From Terriglobia bacterium (lineage in GTDB: Bacteria > Acidobacteriota > Terriglobia > JAJPHL01): a stretch of DNA of 64,000 nt. Below the pieces are notes generated by a model, which was given only the letters and a program-made list of their open reading frames with translations, was not told where the DNA came from and ran no database searches. How positions within the stretch are numbered: the first letter of the stretch is position 1; each line of letters opens with the position of its first letter. Positions 8,534 through 20,516 of this stretch are shown one piece after another. The stretch lies in the NCBI GenBank assembly GCA_021325275.1, contig JAJPHL010000068.1, positions 186,001 through 250,000 of the forward strand, given 5' to 3'. The translations under genes were made by a program, and so were the position numbers.

Positions 8534-9358
8534 TTGGTGGCGATCCAATCGGCGGTCCGCGAGATTCACAGCTTGGACCATCCGCTGGTCAAGGAGATTC
8601 GCCGTGCGTTGAAGCGAGGCGAGCCGCTGGGCCGCGGCGATTTCGCGGGAGCGCTGGCGCTCGATTCGCCGCATTTGGTGGAAGAGGCGATCGCCGCGGG
8701 ACTCGCGATCGACGCGCTGCTTTTCACGGGAGAAGCCGAAGAAAGGGCCCTCGGGTTGCTTAGCGGCGTGCGAACGTCGCTGGCGCTGCATCGACTTTCG
8801 CAGGAAGCGTTCAAGAAAATCACGTCCACCGAAACGCCGCAAGGAATGCTCGCGCTGGTGCGACCAAAGGATTGGCTGGCGCACGACCTTTTTTCTCCGT
8901 CGCCGGCGATGGTGGTGATTCTCGCGGGCATTCAGGATCCCGGAAACGCCGGAACGCTCTTGCGATCGGCGGAAGCGTTCGGTGCAACGGGTGCGTTGCT
9001 GTTGCGCGGGGCCGTCCACGCGACGCATCCGAAAATGTTGCGCGCGGCTGCGGGATCAACCTTTCGATTGCCGCACCTCGGCGGAGTACAGCAGGACCAG
9101 GCGTTGGCGATGTGCGCCGCCAATCACACCACGGTGTACGCGCTCGACCCCGGCGCGCGAGATACGCTCGATCGCGCCGATCTGCGCGGGCCGTTGGCGT
9201 TCGCGATCGGCGCGGAAGGCGCGGGCTTGCCGCCGGACTTGCTCGACAACGCGCGCCCCGTGGCGATTCCGCGAACGCGCCGGGTGGAATCGCTGAACGC
9301 GGCGATCGCCGGAACGCTGGCGTTGTACGAAGCCGCGCGCCAGCGTCAGAGGACGTAA
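8534..9358 (+). CDS. TrmH/SpoU family RNA 2'-O-methyltransferase
   Basis: A 274-residue protein with an N-terminal substrate-binding region (about 1-110) and a SpoU methyltransferase domain (about 118-268) carrying all three knotted-SPOUT motifs: IQDPGNAGTLLRSAEAFGA, FAIGAEGAGL and RVESLNAAIAGTLALYEA. It should transfer a methyl group from SAM to a ribose 2'-OH in rRNA or tRNA; the exact nucleotide cannot be read. TTG at 8534 or GTG at 8537 are both possible starts. rarA begins three bases after its stop, suggesting one transcript. Confidence 0.9.
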   Translation: MVAIQSAVREIHSLDHPLVKEIRRALKRGEPLGRGDFAGALALDSPHLVEEAIAAGLAIDALLFTGEAEERALGLLSGVRTSLALHRLSQEAFKKITSTETPQGMLALVRPKDWLAHDLFSPSPAMVVILAGIQDPGNAGTLLRSAEAFGATGALLLRGAVHATHPKMLRAAAGSTFRLPHLGGVQQDQALAMCAANHTTVYALDPGARDTLDRADLRGPLAFAIGAEGAGLPPDLLDNARPVAIPRTRRVESLNAAIAGTLALYEAARQRQRT

Positions 9359-9361
9359 GTC

Positions 9362-10685
9362 ATGGGATTATTCAGCCAATTCGATGCGCAGTCGCTGAAG
9401 AACGCCGCGCCGCGTCCGCTGGCGGATCGCATGCGTCCCGAAACTCTTGAGGATTTCACTGGGCAGGAGCATATTCTGGCTCCCGGCAAACCGCTCCGAC
9501 GTCAGATTGAAGGCGACAAGGTGGCGTCGGTAATTCTGTGGGGACCGCCCGGAGCGGGGAAGACGACTCTCGCTCGCATCATCGCCAAACGCACCCACGG
9601 CGATTTCATTCCTTTCAGCGCGGTCACGAGTGGTATCAAAGAGATCAAAGCCGTGATGGCCGATGCCGAGCGCGCCGCGCAGTACGGACGCCGCACGATC
9701 CTGTTTGTCGACGAGATTCATCGCTTCAACAAGGCGCAGCAGGACGCGTTTCTGCCGTACATGGAGCGCGGCGACATCATCTTGATCGGCGCTACAACCG
9801 AAAATCCTTCGTTCGAAGTGAATTCGGCGTTGCTGTCGCGCAGCAAAGTCTATGTGCTGAAGCCGCTTTCGACGGAGCAGATCAGCGCACTGTTGAAGCG
9901 CGCGCTTTCCGATTCCGAACACGGCTTGGGCGCGTCGCGCGTTGAGATTTCCGACGACTTACTTCGTCAAATCGCTGTCTACAGCGGCGGCGATGCGCGC
10001 GCCGCGTACAACACGCTGGAGTCCGCGGTGTCGGCCGCGCCGGCTTCGGGCGAAGGCGCGGGCGTGGTGACCGAGGCGATGGTGGAATCGGCGATTAGCC
10101 GCAAGATTCTGCTATATGACAAGAGCGGCGAGCAGCATTTCAATCTGATTTCCGCGCTGCACAAATCCGTGCGCAATTCCGATCCCGACGCGGCGCTCTA
10201 CTGGCTGGCGCGCATGATCGAATCGGGCGAGGACGGCTTGTACATCGCACGTCGCCTGATCCGCATGGCGAGCGAAGATATTGGCTTGGCCGATCCGCAG
10301 GCGTTGCAGTTGTGCGTCGCGGCGATGCAAGCTGTGCATTTTGTGGGAATGCCTGAGGGAAATCTAGCGCTGGCGGAAGCAGCGATTTATTTGTCGCTGG
10401 CGCCGAAATCGAATGCGCTCTACACCGCGTACGCCGACGTGCAAACCGATATTGCCGCGACGGAAGCCGATCCCGTGCCGCTGCATTTGCGCAATGCCGT
10501 GACGCCGCTGATGAAGAAAGAAGGATATGGCGAAGGTTATCAGTACGCGCACGATTTGCCGGATCGCGTTGCCGATATGCAATGTCTGCCGGACAGTTTG
10601 GCCGGGCGCGAGTATTATCATCCCGTCAACGAAGGCCTCGAAGCGCAGTTCCGCGCGCGACTTGCCGAATTGAGAGGGAGACGGA

Positions 10686-10693
<8 letters not shown>
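9362..10693 (+). CDS. rarA: Replication-associated recombination protein A (AAA ATPase)
   Basis: A 443-residue RarA/MgsA/WRNIP1-family AAA+ ATPase that acts at stalled replication forks. Walker A is [11 protein letters not shown], Walker [12 protein letters not shown], sensor 1 GATTENPSF; the C-terminal half contains the tetramerisation region with [13 protein letters not shown] and EYYHPVNEG typical of the family. Full length. It lies three bases after the SpoU methyltransferase and overlaps the following methyltransferase by 8 bases. Confidence 0.95.
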
Positions 10694-13189
<2,496 letters not shown>

Positions 13190-13191
13190 CT

Positions 13192-13197
13192 ATTGTA
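13192..13197 (-). promoter_or_regulatory. Candidate -10 for guaB (leaderless arrangement)
   Basis: TACAAT on the minus strand is separated from the guaB ATG by only five bases, placing the expected transcription start at the start codon. Confidence 0.45.
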
Positions 13198-13277
13198 ACA
13201 GACAAGTTCGAGGTCCGCGCAAGCAAAGCGTCAGCAAGCCGCTTGAGTCGCCGCAATCTTGTGTGCGAAACTTTCTC

Positions 13278-14468
13278 ATGCCCAAACACAACGCAGCAAC
13301 CGCGGCGATTCACGCCGGAGAACGTCAAGCCCCCGCCGATTTCATCCCGGTCACGACACCGATCCACAGTTCGTCGGCGTTCGTCTACGATCGCCTCGAG
13401 ACAATCGACCAGATTGCCGGCGGCGAGCGCACCGGATTCACCTACAGCCGCCACGACAATCCCACGACGGCGTGTTTGGAAGCGGTGGTCGCGGCGCTTG
13501 AGGAAGCGGATCTCGCGGTCGCGTTCGCGAGCGGCATGACGGCGCTGCATCTCGCGATCATGGCGGCGGGCGCGCACGCGGGCAGCCGCATCATGGCGGC
13601 GCGCGACCTGTACGGCGTGACCTATAAGCTGCTGCTCGACGTTTGGGGTCCCGGCGGCGTGGAGACGCGCTTCACCGATACGCTCGATCTCGCGGTGCTC
13701 GAGAAGGAACTGGACGAGTTCCGCCCGAACGTGCTCTTGCTCGAGACGATTTCGAATCCCCTGCTACGCATTTGCGACCTCGAGGCGATCGCCAAACTTG
13801 CACGCGCGCGCGAGTGTCGAGTGATTGTCGACAGCACGTTCGCGACACCCACGCTCGTGCGTCCCCTTACGCTCGGCGCGGACTTTGTGGTTCACAGCGC
13901 AACAAAATATATGGGTGGACACGGCGATCTTGTGGGTGGCGTCGTGGCGACCCGCGAAGAATTTCGTCAGCCGCTGAAATACTTCTCTCGGCTGATCGGG
14001 CCGGTGCTGGGGCCATTTGAAGCGTGGCTCACGCGGCGCGGCATCAAGACGATGCCGCTTCGCATGGAGCGTCACTGCGCGAATGCCGCGAAACTCGCCG
14101 AATGGCTCGGCAGCCATCCTCGCGTCGCGCGTGTGAATTATCCAGGACTCGCGGCGCATCCCGATCACGCGCTGGCCGGCCGCATGTTCAACGGCTTGTA
14201 CGGGGGAAACGTCAGCTTTGAAATTCGCGACGCCGGCAAGCCCGACGTCTTCAAGTTTGTAAACGCGTTGAAAATGGTTGTGCCGGCGACGAGTCTCGGC
14301 GACGTTCACACCATGGTTTTGTATCCGGCGATTTCTTCGCACCGCGATCTCGCGCCGAAGACCCGTCAGCGCCTGGGGATCGGCGACAACTTGGTGCGCG
14401 TGTCGGCAGGCCTGGAAGATTTTGAAGATATTCGTGCGGACATCGAGCGGGCCCTAGCCGTTCTCTAG
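13278..14468 (+). CDS. Trans-sulfuration PLP enzyme (cystathionine gamma-synthase/lyase family)
   Basis: A 396-residue Cys/Met metabolism PLP-dependent enzyme. The start at MPKHNAATAAIHAGE was chosen because family homology begins there; an upstream in-frame extension crosses the guaB promoter. The PLP lysine is K210 in VHSATKYMGGHGD; GFTYSRHDNPTT and FASGMTALHLA are family motifs. It could be cystathionine gamma-synthase, cystathionine lyase, methionine gamma-lyase or O-acylhomoserine sulfhydrylase, which sequence reading cannot separate. The sulfite exporter-type genes just downstream fit a sulfur theme. Its 3' end overlaps the opposite-strand small ORF. Confidence 0.88.
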   Translation: MPKHNAATAAIHAGERQAPADFIPVTTPIHSSSAFVYDRLETIDQIAGGERTGFTYSRHDNPTTACLEAVVAALEEADLAVAFASGMTALHLAIMAAGAHAGSRIMAARDLYGVTYKLLLDVWGPGGVETRFTDTLDLAVLEKELDEFRPNVLLLETISNPLLRICDLEAIAKLARARECRVIVDSTFATPTLVRPLTLGADFVVHSATKYMGGHGDLVGGVVATREEFRQPLKYFSRLIGPVLGPFEAWLTRRGIKTMPLRMERHCANAAKLAEWLGSHPRVARVNYPGLAAHPDHALAGRMFNGLYGGNVSFEIRDAGKPDVFKFVNALKMVVPATSLGDVHTMVLYPAISSHRDLAPKTRQRLGIGDNLVRVSAGLEDFEDIRADIERALAVL

Positions 14469-14645
14469 TTTCTCGAGTTTCTCCAGTTTATCGAGCAGGG
14501 CGAAGGCCGACTTCATTTCTTTCGAGATGTTTTGCAGGTAACGCTCGCGATTCAGCGCGGACTGTGCGTTGGCCATCATCAGCGCGGCCGATCTCACTCG
14601 ACCGAGATGTTCGCGCATCTTCTGGGCAATCTCCGCAGGGGTCAT
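14454..14645 (-). CDS. Small helical hypothetical protein (63 aa)
   Basis: A 63-residue protein predicted to be almost entirely alpha-helical, with an A/M-rich middle and a C-terminal LDKLEKLEKLE heptad-like run suggesting a short coiled coil. I do not recognise a family. It overlaps the end of the preceding plus-strand gene by 15 bases and its start lies 22 bases from the divergent TauE start. Reality is moderately likely: the sequence is biased like a coiled coil rather than like a shadow frame. Confidence 0.5.
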   Translation of the reverse strand: MTPAEIAQKMREHLGRVRSAALMMANAQSALNRERYLQNISKEMKSAFALLDKLEKLEKLENG

Positions 14646-14654
14646 AGCGAGATT

Positions 14655-14660
14655 GTATAC
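14655..14660 (+). promoter_or_regulatory. Candidate -10 for the TauE/SafE gene
   Basis: TATACT ends seven bases before the ATG at 14668, with no Shine-Dalgarno between. This is the leaderless arrangement seen at several other genes here. Confidence 0.45.
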
Positions 14661-14667
14661 TCAATTG

Positions 14668-15519
14668 ATGGGCTTTTTCGCCGAGCTGTTCTTGTTCTCG
14701 ATCTTTGCGGGTGTGGCGGGAGCATTATTGGGGATCGGCGGCGGAATCATTCTTCTTCCATTTCTGACATTGGTGGCCGGCGTCGACATGCACTACGCCG
14801 CCGGCGCGAGCATTGTGAGCGTGGTGGCGACATCGAGCGGCGCGAGTGTCGCTTACTTGCGCGACAAGTTCGTCAACCTGCGCTTGGGGTTAATCCTGAA
14901 TATCTCTACGGTCGCCGGAGCGGTGTGCGGAACGTTTATCGCCGGCATGGTTTCGGTTCGCGTGCTCTACGCCGTGCTGGGAATCGTGTTGCTGTGGTCG
15001 GCGATCTTGATGCTTCGCGCGCGCGATCCCGCACCGGCGCCGCCGCCCGGCGATTCGGAGTCCGATCAATCCTTTTCTGATCCCTGGCGATTGCACAATT
15101 CCTACTTCGATACCGACTTGAAACGCGAAGTTCACTACCACGTTCAACGCTTCAAGCCGGCGTTCGCGTTGCTCTATGTGATCGGCGTGATCTCGGGGAT
15201 GCTGGGGATCGGCAGCGGGGCCTTCAAAGTGCTGGTGATGGACAAACTGATGCAGTTGCCGATCAAGGTGTCGACCACGACGAGCAATTTCATGGTGGGA
15301 TTGAACGCTGCGGCCAGCGCCGGTATCTTTTTCTCGCGCGGCGACGTTCATCCGTCCATCGCCGCGCCCGTTGCGTTGGGAATCCTGGTCGGCGCGCCGC
15401 TTGGAACGAAACTCTTGCGCGTGATTCCGAATCTGTTGCTGCGGCGGATTTTCTTTTTTGTGTTGCTAATCGGCGGATGGCAGATGTTGGCGAGAGCTTG
15501 GAATGGCGTTGCTCGATGA
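14668..15519 (+). CDS. Sulfite exporter TauE/SafE family membrane protein
   Basis: A 283-residue polytopic inner-membrane protein with the TauE/SafE N-terminal motif GALLGIGGGIILLPFL and the repeat motif GMLGIGSGAFKVLVMD in the second half, about eight membrane segments in two related halves and a soluble linker around residues 125-165. The family exports organosulfonates, sulfite or similar anions. The ATG at 14668 puts the first membrane helix at the N-terminus. The DUF1634 gene overlaps its 3' end, a pairing common for this family. Confidence 0.88.
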   Translation: MGFFAELFLFSIFAGVAGALLGIGGGIILLPFLTLVAGVDMHYAAGASIVSVVATSSGASVAYLRDKFVNLRLGLILNISTVAGAVCGTFIAGMVSVRVLYAVLGIVLLWSAILMLRARDPAPAPPPGDSESDQSFSDPWRLHNSYFDTDLKREVHYHVQRFKPAFALLYVIGVISGMLGIGSGAFKVLVMDKLMQLPIKVSTTTSNFMVGLNAAASAGIFFSRGDVHPSIAAPVALGILVGAPLGTKLLRVIPNLLLRRIFFFVLLIGGWQMLARAWNGVAR

Positions 15520-15943
15520 GGCTTGCGTGATGAAAGAACCGGCCTGGAACGAAGCAGGGGAAATCGAGATCGAAGACCGCATCGCGCTGGTGACGCGCGC
15601 GGGCGTGTGGTTGAGCGGGATTGTCGTTGTGGCCGGCGCGCTGCTGGAAATGGTGCGATCGAAAACGCCGTTCGCTGTTGGCGAAGGACCGTTTGTTCTA
15701 CACGCGGGACCCGCGGCGGCTCGCGAAACCTTGTGGAATATCTTGAGCGACGTGGCGCGGAGCGCGGCGCACGGCAATCCATTGGCGATCGTTCAAGCGG
15801 GCATCATTCTGCTGATCGCGACGCCCTGGGTTCGCGTGGCACTGTCGATTTGGCTCTACATCCGCCAACGCGATCCACGATACACGGCGGTCTGCGTGGT
15901 TTTGCTCGTGACGATGACAATTGGTCTATGGTTCGGCGCGTAA
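15503..15943 (+). CDS. DUF1634 domain-containing membrane protein
   Basis: A 146-residue protein with about three membrane segments (roughly 34-50, 95-112 and 125-143) and an N-terminal EIEDRIALVTRAGVW stretch, matching the DUF1634 pattern. Members are commonly encoded next to TauE/SafE transporters, as here, where the genes overlap by 17 bases; an accessory role in the same transport is inferred. Its 3' end overlaps the GNAT gene by 16 bases. An internal ATG at 15530 (MKEPAWNEAG) is an alternative start. Confidence 0.78.
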   Translation: MALLDEACVMKEPAWNEAGEIEIEDRIALVTRAGVWLSGIVVVAGALLEMVRSKTPFAVGEGPFVLHAGPAAARETLWNILSDVARSAAHGNPLAIVQAGIILLIATPWVRVALSIWLYIRQRDPRYTAVCVVLLVTMTIGLWFGA

Positions 15944-16518
15944 AATCCAATCTCGATTCCCTCACGGTTTGCCCGTTGACGCGGGACACGTGGCCTGCCC
16001 TGGAAGACCTCTTCGGCAAGCTCGGTGCGTGCAACGGATGCTGGTGCATGTACTGGAGGATTGGAAGCCAGTACAAGAAACAAACGCGCCAAGAGAACAA
16101 GGACGCGTTTTTGCAGATTGTGCGCGACGGTCCGCCGCCCGGACTACTGGCGTTCGACGGCGACCGGGCGGTCGGCTGGTGTCAACTGACGCCGCGTGAC
16201 GATTTGCCTTGGCTCAACCGGTCGTGGCGATTGCGAGCCGTGGATGCCACGCCCGTGTGGTCGATTTCCTGCTTTTACATCCGGATCGGTTATCGGCGGC
16301 GTGGTGTGACGACCGCGTTGATCCAAGCAGCCATCGACACGGCGCGGTCTCGCGGCGCGAAGGTGCTCGAAGCCTACCCACTCGACGCCAACCTGACGCC
16401 GTCGTCTTCCAGCACTGGTTATGTGTCGACGTTCTTGCGTCTTGGTTTCAAAATGGCCACGCGTCACGTTCCGCCGCGCCCGATTGTGCGCCTCGATTTA
16501 GTCAGGCGGCCGCGTTAG
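15928..16518 (+). CDS. GNAT family N-acetyltransferase
   Basis: A 196-residue cytoplasmic GNAT-fold protein. The acetyl-CoA-binding motif A is visible as IGYRRRGVTTALIQ around residue 120, after a strand ATPVWSISCFYI. The N-terminal part contains ACNGCWCMYWRIG, seen in a GNAT subgroup of unknown acceptor. The start at 15928 overlaps the upstream gene by 16 bases, consistent with translational coupling. The substrate is unknown. Confidence 0.85.
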   Translation: MVRRVKSNLDSLTVCPLTRDTWPALEDLFGKLGACNGCWCMYWRIGSQYKKQTRQENKDAFLQIVRDGPPPGLLAFDGDRAVGWCQLTPRDDLPWLNRSWRLRAVDATPVWSISCFYIRIGYRRRGVTTALIQAAIDTARSRGAKVLEAYPLDANLTPSSSSTGYVSTFLRLGFKMATRHVPPRPIVRLDLVRRPR

Positions 16519-16598
16519 CTAATTGTGGTGCGTAAGTCTCCGACTGAAATCCACTTTCATGAAACCCTCAGGTTGAAGCAATAGATTGTAGAAGCCCC

Positions 16599-19558
16599 AT
16601 GCGACTCTCTACTTTGGCACAATGCATTTTTCTCTTGTTGGTGCTCACCGCATCATTGTGGGCGCAAACGGCCGCGTTGCGCGGCGTCGTGACCGATCAG
16701 AGTGGCGCGATCGTTCCGAAAGCGACGGTCGGTATCAAAGGACCTGGCGGCACCAAGACCACGACCACCGGCAACGATGGTGGGTATGTCTTCACCGGAT
16801 TGCCGGCCGGCGAATATGCCGTCGACGCGAAGGCGCCGCAACTGGTTCTGGCGGAAGTGCAGAAAGTTTCTTTGGCCAGCACCACACAGACGCTCAACTT
16901 GGTGCTCACGGTCGCTCCGCAAAAGAGAACGTGACCGTGGAAGACAGCGCGGCGCCGGCAGTGAGCACGGAAGCCTCGTCGAACGCCAGCGCCGTGGTGC
17001 TGAAGGGCGCGGACCTCGACGCGCTATCCGACGATCCCGACGATCTTCTTGCCGATTTGCAAGCGCTGGCGGGACCCGCTGCCGGGCCCAATGGCGGTTC
17101 CATCTTCATCGATGGATTCAGCGGCGGCCAGTTGCCGCCGAAGCAGTCGATCCGCGAGATTCGCATCAACCAAAACCCTTTTTCGCCGGAGTACGACAAA
17201 CTCGGCCTCGGGCGCATCGAAATCTTCACCAAGCCAGGCACCGACAAGTTTCGCGGCACGCTCCAGTACAACTTCGCCAACGCCGTATGGAATTCGCGCA
17301 ACCCCTACACGGCGGAGAAAGGTCCTCTTCGTCTGAATGAATTCAGCGGGACGGTCAGCGGACCGGCGGGCAAGCGCGCGTCGTTCAGCTTGAATCTCAC
17401 TCGAGAAATCACGGACAACGGCAACCCCGTGAACGGAGTGATTCTCTCTCCGCAAACGCTGATCGCGACGCCTTTCACGGATACGCCGCTGGCCGAATTG
17501 CGGCGAACCCAGGCCACGCCGCGGTTCGACTATCAGATCGACGCGAACAATACGCTGGTGGTCCGCTACTCCTACGCCCGCGACGTGGTGCGCAACGCTG
17601 GCACGGGCAGCCTGAACCTCGCGTCGAATGGATATGAATTCAGCGCGCCGAATCAAACGGTTCAGGTAACGGAGACCGCCGTCGTGAATTCCTCCACGAT
17701 CAACGAAGTACGCTTCCAATACTTCCGGCCCCAGACTTTGTCGCAGGCCAACACGCCCGGATACTCCCTGCAAGTTGGGGGCGCGTTCAATGGCGGCGGA
17801 AATCCCATCGGGCGATCGACCGATACGCAGAACAGCTATGAATTCCAGGACTACATGTCGATCATCCACGGTAAGCACGCTTGGCGATTCGGAGTTCGTC
17901 TGAGAGAAGTGTCCGACGCGAGCGTGGCGCCGTACAATTTCGGCGGCACGTTTACGTTCAACGGTGGTCTCGCGCCGGAACTCGACGCCAACAACCGTCC
18001 GGTGCTCGATGCTTCCGGGAATTTCGTGATGGTGGACATCACGTCGATCGAGAGCTATCGGCGAACGCTGTTGAACTTGAGCCGGCCACTGGGTGGCGGA
18101 CCTTCGCAGTTCAGCATCAACGCGGGCAATCCGGCGATCTCCGGCCGGCAGTTCGATGCCGGCGCGTTCGTGGGCGACGACTGGCGCGTGCGTCCCAATG
18201 TCACGCTGAATCTCGGCCTGCGTTACGAGAATCAGACGAACATTTCCGATAGTCGCGATATTGCGCCGCGCATCGGCGTGGCGTGGGCGCCCGCAGCGCG
18301 CGCCGGAACGGTTCGCCCGAAAACGGTGATCCGCGCGGGCTTCGGCATGTTCTATGACCGCTTCAGCCTGGGGAATACGCTCGCGGCGCAGCGCTACAAC
18401 GGCGTCACACAACAGCAATACATCATCTCCAATCCAAGTTTCTTTCCCAACGTGCCCGCGATCGCGACGCTCTCGGGATCGGCGACGCCCAGCACGATTC
18501 AAGAAATCAGCTCGTCGTTGCGAGCGCCGTATTTGATGCAGTCGGCGGCGGCCATCGAGCGCCAACTGCCGCGCAACACCACCATCGCCGTGACGTTCGC
18601 GAGCTCGCACGGCTTGCACCTGCTGCGGTCCGCGGACATCAACGCGCCGTTGCCTGGCACGTACATGCCGTCGGTGTCCGGCAGCGGTGTGTACCCACTG
18701 GGACGGCCCGGCTTCGTGGGCCTCACGGAGTCGGCGGGCTTATACAACCAGAATCAGTTGATCGTCAACGTGAACACGCGCGCGACGAACAACATTTCGC
18801 TGAATAGTTCGTACATGTACAATCGCGCGTCCAGCAACACCGATGGTCTCGGCACGTTTTCAGCGAACCCTTACAGCATGGTGGGCGAATACGGTCCGGC
18901 GGCGACAGACATTCATCATCGCGTGACCCTCGCCGGTACGATCACAACGAAGTGGGGAATCCGCTTGAATCCTCTGTTGACGGCGAACACCGGACCACCC
19001 TTCGACATCACGGCGGGACAAGATCTTTACGGCGACACGCTTTTCAACGGCCGCCCGGGAATCGCCACGGATACGACCAAGCCCGGCGTGGTCAAGACGC
19101 CGTATGGCTTGCTCGATCCGAATCCGACAGCGGGCGAGAAGCTGCTTTCGCGGAACGCCGGCCGTGGACCAGGGCAAATTATGCTGAACACGCGTATCGG
19201 CAAGACGTTTTCGTTTGGCGGGGGCGAAGCCGGCGCGCCAACCGATCCTCGTGGAGGCGGCGGTGGTGGCGGTGGCGGCGGTGGCGGCGGTGGAGGCGGC
19301 GGACGCGGCGGGCCGACGAGTCCCTTCGCGACAGCAGGCAATCAGAGCCGCGACGCGGCGGCGACGAAGCGGTACGGCCTCACGATCGCCATGCAGATCC
19401 GCAACGTCACGAATCACAACAATCCGGGGCCAATCATCGGCAACATTGCATCGCCGCTGTTCGGACAAGCGAATCAGCCGGCGGGACAGGGCGGGGGAGT
19501 CTTTTCGGAGAGCGCCAATAACCGGCGGCTGGAGCTGCAGTTGCGGTTCACATTCTGA
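16599..19558 (+). CDS. TonB-dependent receptor-like protein with carboxypeptidase-regulatory domain (single-base frameshift)
   Basis: An outer-membrane protein of about 986 residues once one frameshift is repaired. The first frame gives a signal peptide (MRLSTLAQCIFLLLVLTASLWAQ, about 1-22; quoted in part) and a carboxypeptidase-regulatory-like domain (RGVVTDQSGAIVP, GEYAVDAKAP), then stops at 16932-16934. The remainder continues in the -1 frame from about 16925 as VTVEDSAAP ... IFIDGFSGGQLPPKQSI (plug-like) and a long beta-barrel region ending in an aromatic residue (LQLRFTF). CAAAAGAG at 16920-16927 appears to lack one A. A 17-glycine run lies near residues 884-901. Such receptors are abundant in Acidobacteriota; the ligand is unknown. 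The shift may be an assembly error, a mutation or, less likely, programmed. Confidence 0.85.
19253..19303 (+). repeat. GGN trinucleotide repeat encoding 17 consecutive glycines
   Basis: Seventeen consecutive GGN codons (mostly GGC/GGT, some GGA) inside the barrel-end region of the TonB-like receptor, followed by Arg-Gly-Gly. Because codons vary, it is an imperfect microsatellite; it lies in a predicted extracellular loop or periplasmic turn. Confidence 0.9.
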
Positions 19559-19560
19559 CG

Positions 19561-19968
19561 TCAGGAGATCGGGACGCCCCACGCGTGCAGCGCTTGATCC
19601 TCGGTCTCATAAACTTCCAGGATTCGGTGAAGCGCCAGGCGGAAAAGGATTCGCGTCACGAAGCTGGGACAATTGCAAACGCGCACGTCGCCCATGTGGT
19701 GCAGGGCGTGCGCCTTTAACTCAACGAGAACGCCGATCCCAGACGAGTCCATGAAGGTCACGTCTTCCAGATCCAGCAGAATTCGGCTGGACACGGTGTC
19801 GCACCGCTCGCGAAGCGTGTCGCGCAACAGGACCGATTCCTTGCCGAGGGTCACCGTTCCCTCCAGCGACACAACGACGATGTCGCCATACGCGGATTTC
19901 ACCGTGTGCTCTCGGAGCTTGAGTTTTCCCGATTGGATCATGGCTCGCGTCGCTGCAAAAGCAAGCAT
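19561..19968 (-). CDS. STAS-domain protein (anti-sigma factor antagonist type)
   Basis: A 135-residue single-domain STAS protein. Core strand GDIVVVSLEGTVTLG, RILLDLEDVTFMDSSGIGVLVEL carries the conserved DSSGIG with the phosphorylatable serine of SpoIIAA/RsbV-type anti-anti-sigma factors. It would be phosphorylated by an anti-sigma kinase; no kinase or sigma factor is nearby. An internal ATG at 19941 would give a 126-residue protein closer to usual family length; neither start has a clear ribosome site. The gene ends two bases from the convergent receptor gene. Confidence 0.85.
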   Translation of the reverse strand: MLAFAATRAMIQSGKLKLREHTVKSAYGDIVVVSLEGTVTLGKESVLLRDTLRERCDTVSSRILLDLEDVTFMDSSGIGVLVELKAHALHHMGDVRVCNCPSFVTRILFRLALHRILEVYETEDQALHAWGVPIS

Positions 19969-20107
19969 CCAATATTACCCGGATTCGGACCACGATCCGT
20001 GATTTGCACGACCATTTGCCATTGCCTAGCTTGTGACTCTTTTTGAGCCGGGCTGACCTTGCGCCTCACCACCCGCCACGTAGGTATTGCGCTATCCATC
20101 GGATTAT

Positions 20108-20133
20108 GCTAGACTTACGGAATCTAGTCTAGC
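20108..20133. promoter_or_regulatory. 8-bp perfect inverted repeat (possible operator)
   Basis: GCTAGACT at 20108-20115 and AGTCTAGC at 20126-20133 are exact inverted copies separated by 10 bases. They lie in the 548-base gene-free stretch between the STAS gene and the DksA-type gene, upstream of the promoter at 20196. No T-run follows, so a protein-binding site is more likely than a terminator. Inference. Confidence 0.4.
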
Positions 20134-20195
20134 TTTCAGGGTTTGTCGTTTCATCCGGGAACGTTCCATTTTGGGTGGCTGGTACCGACGAAGGG

Positions 20196-20225
20196 TTGAC
20201 AAGAACTTCTTTCATGCCATATAAA
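20196..20225 (+). promoter_or_regulatory. Sigma-70-type promoter, TTGACA-N18-TATAAA
   Basis: A perfect -35 hexamer TTGACA (20196-20201) is followed after 18 bases by TATAAA (20220-20225). Expected start of transcription is near 20232, about 285 bases before the DksA-type ATG. This is the best sigma-70 match noticed in the window. Confidence 0.65.
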
Positions 20226-20231
20226 TGCGGC

Positions 20232-20516
20232 TTCAACCGAAGCCTCGCGTTTAACTTTGCGATGCGGTCGATTTCGGCGCCACGTAACGTTTCGGCGGCG
20301 AGGGCCGTCAAAGGCTCGGAAGGAAAAGGCCGCTAACGGCTGGATGTGTAAAGTGTTGTGAGACTTTAGATTATTTTGACGCCTTATTAACAGCTTCTGG
20401 CATCAAACTGTGGAGCATGTTGGAGGCGGTACGGTATGTTGGAGTCGGAAGGGCAGGTACGAGTGGGCGAGTTTCGTCCGGCCGAACCTAAACCGGCGAA
20501 CAGGAAGAGAGACTAT
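20232..20516 (+). other. Long structured leader of the DksA/TraR gene, or an unannotated small RNA
   Basis: No protein-coding gene is supported here. From the predicted start site the RNA would open with a perfect 6-bp hairpin GGCTTC-AACC-GAAGCC (20229-20244), then TCGC/GCGA with a 10-base loop, and a later GCCG-CTAA-CGGC hairpin near 20330. The segment 20300-20320 contains CTCGGAAGGAAAAGG, which recalls the SRP RNA tip but does not pair as such. No known riboswitch was recognised. The rest of the gene-free interval (19969-20195) holds only the inverted repeat noted separately. Confidence 0.35.

Noticed and set aside
16920-16934. Programmed -1 frameshift in the receptor gene
   Set aside because: CAAAAG is a weak slippery site; P-site pairing after the slip is poor and no stimulatory element was seen, so error or mutation is preferred.
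17024-18619. A 531-codon minus-strand frame under the receptor gene
   Set aside because: Arg-rich shadow of a real barrel-coding frame with recognised motifs.
20129-20311. A 60-codon minus-strand frame in the gene-free interval
   Set aside because: No start context or recognisable sequence, and it crosses the strong plus-strand promoter.
20290-20345. Possible SRP (4.5S) RNA tip, CTCGGAAGGAAAAGG
   Set aside because: The bases around GGAA do not pair as domain IV requires, and the conserved asymmetric loop is missing.
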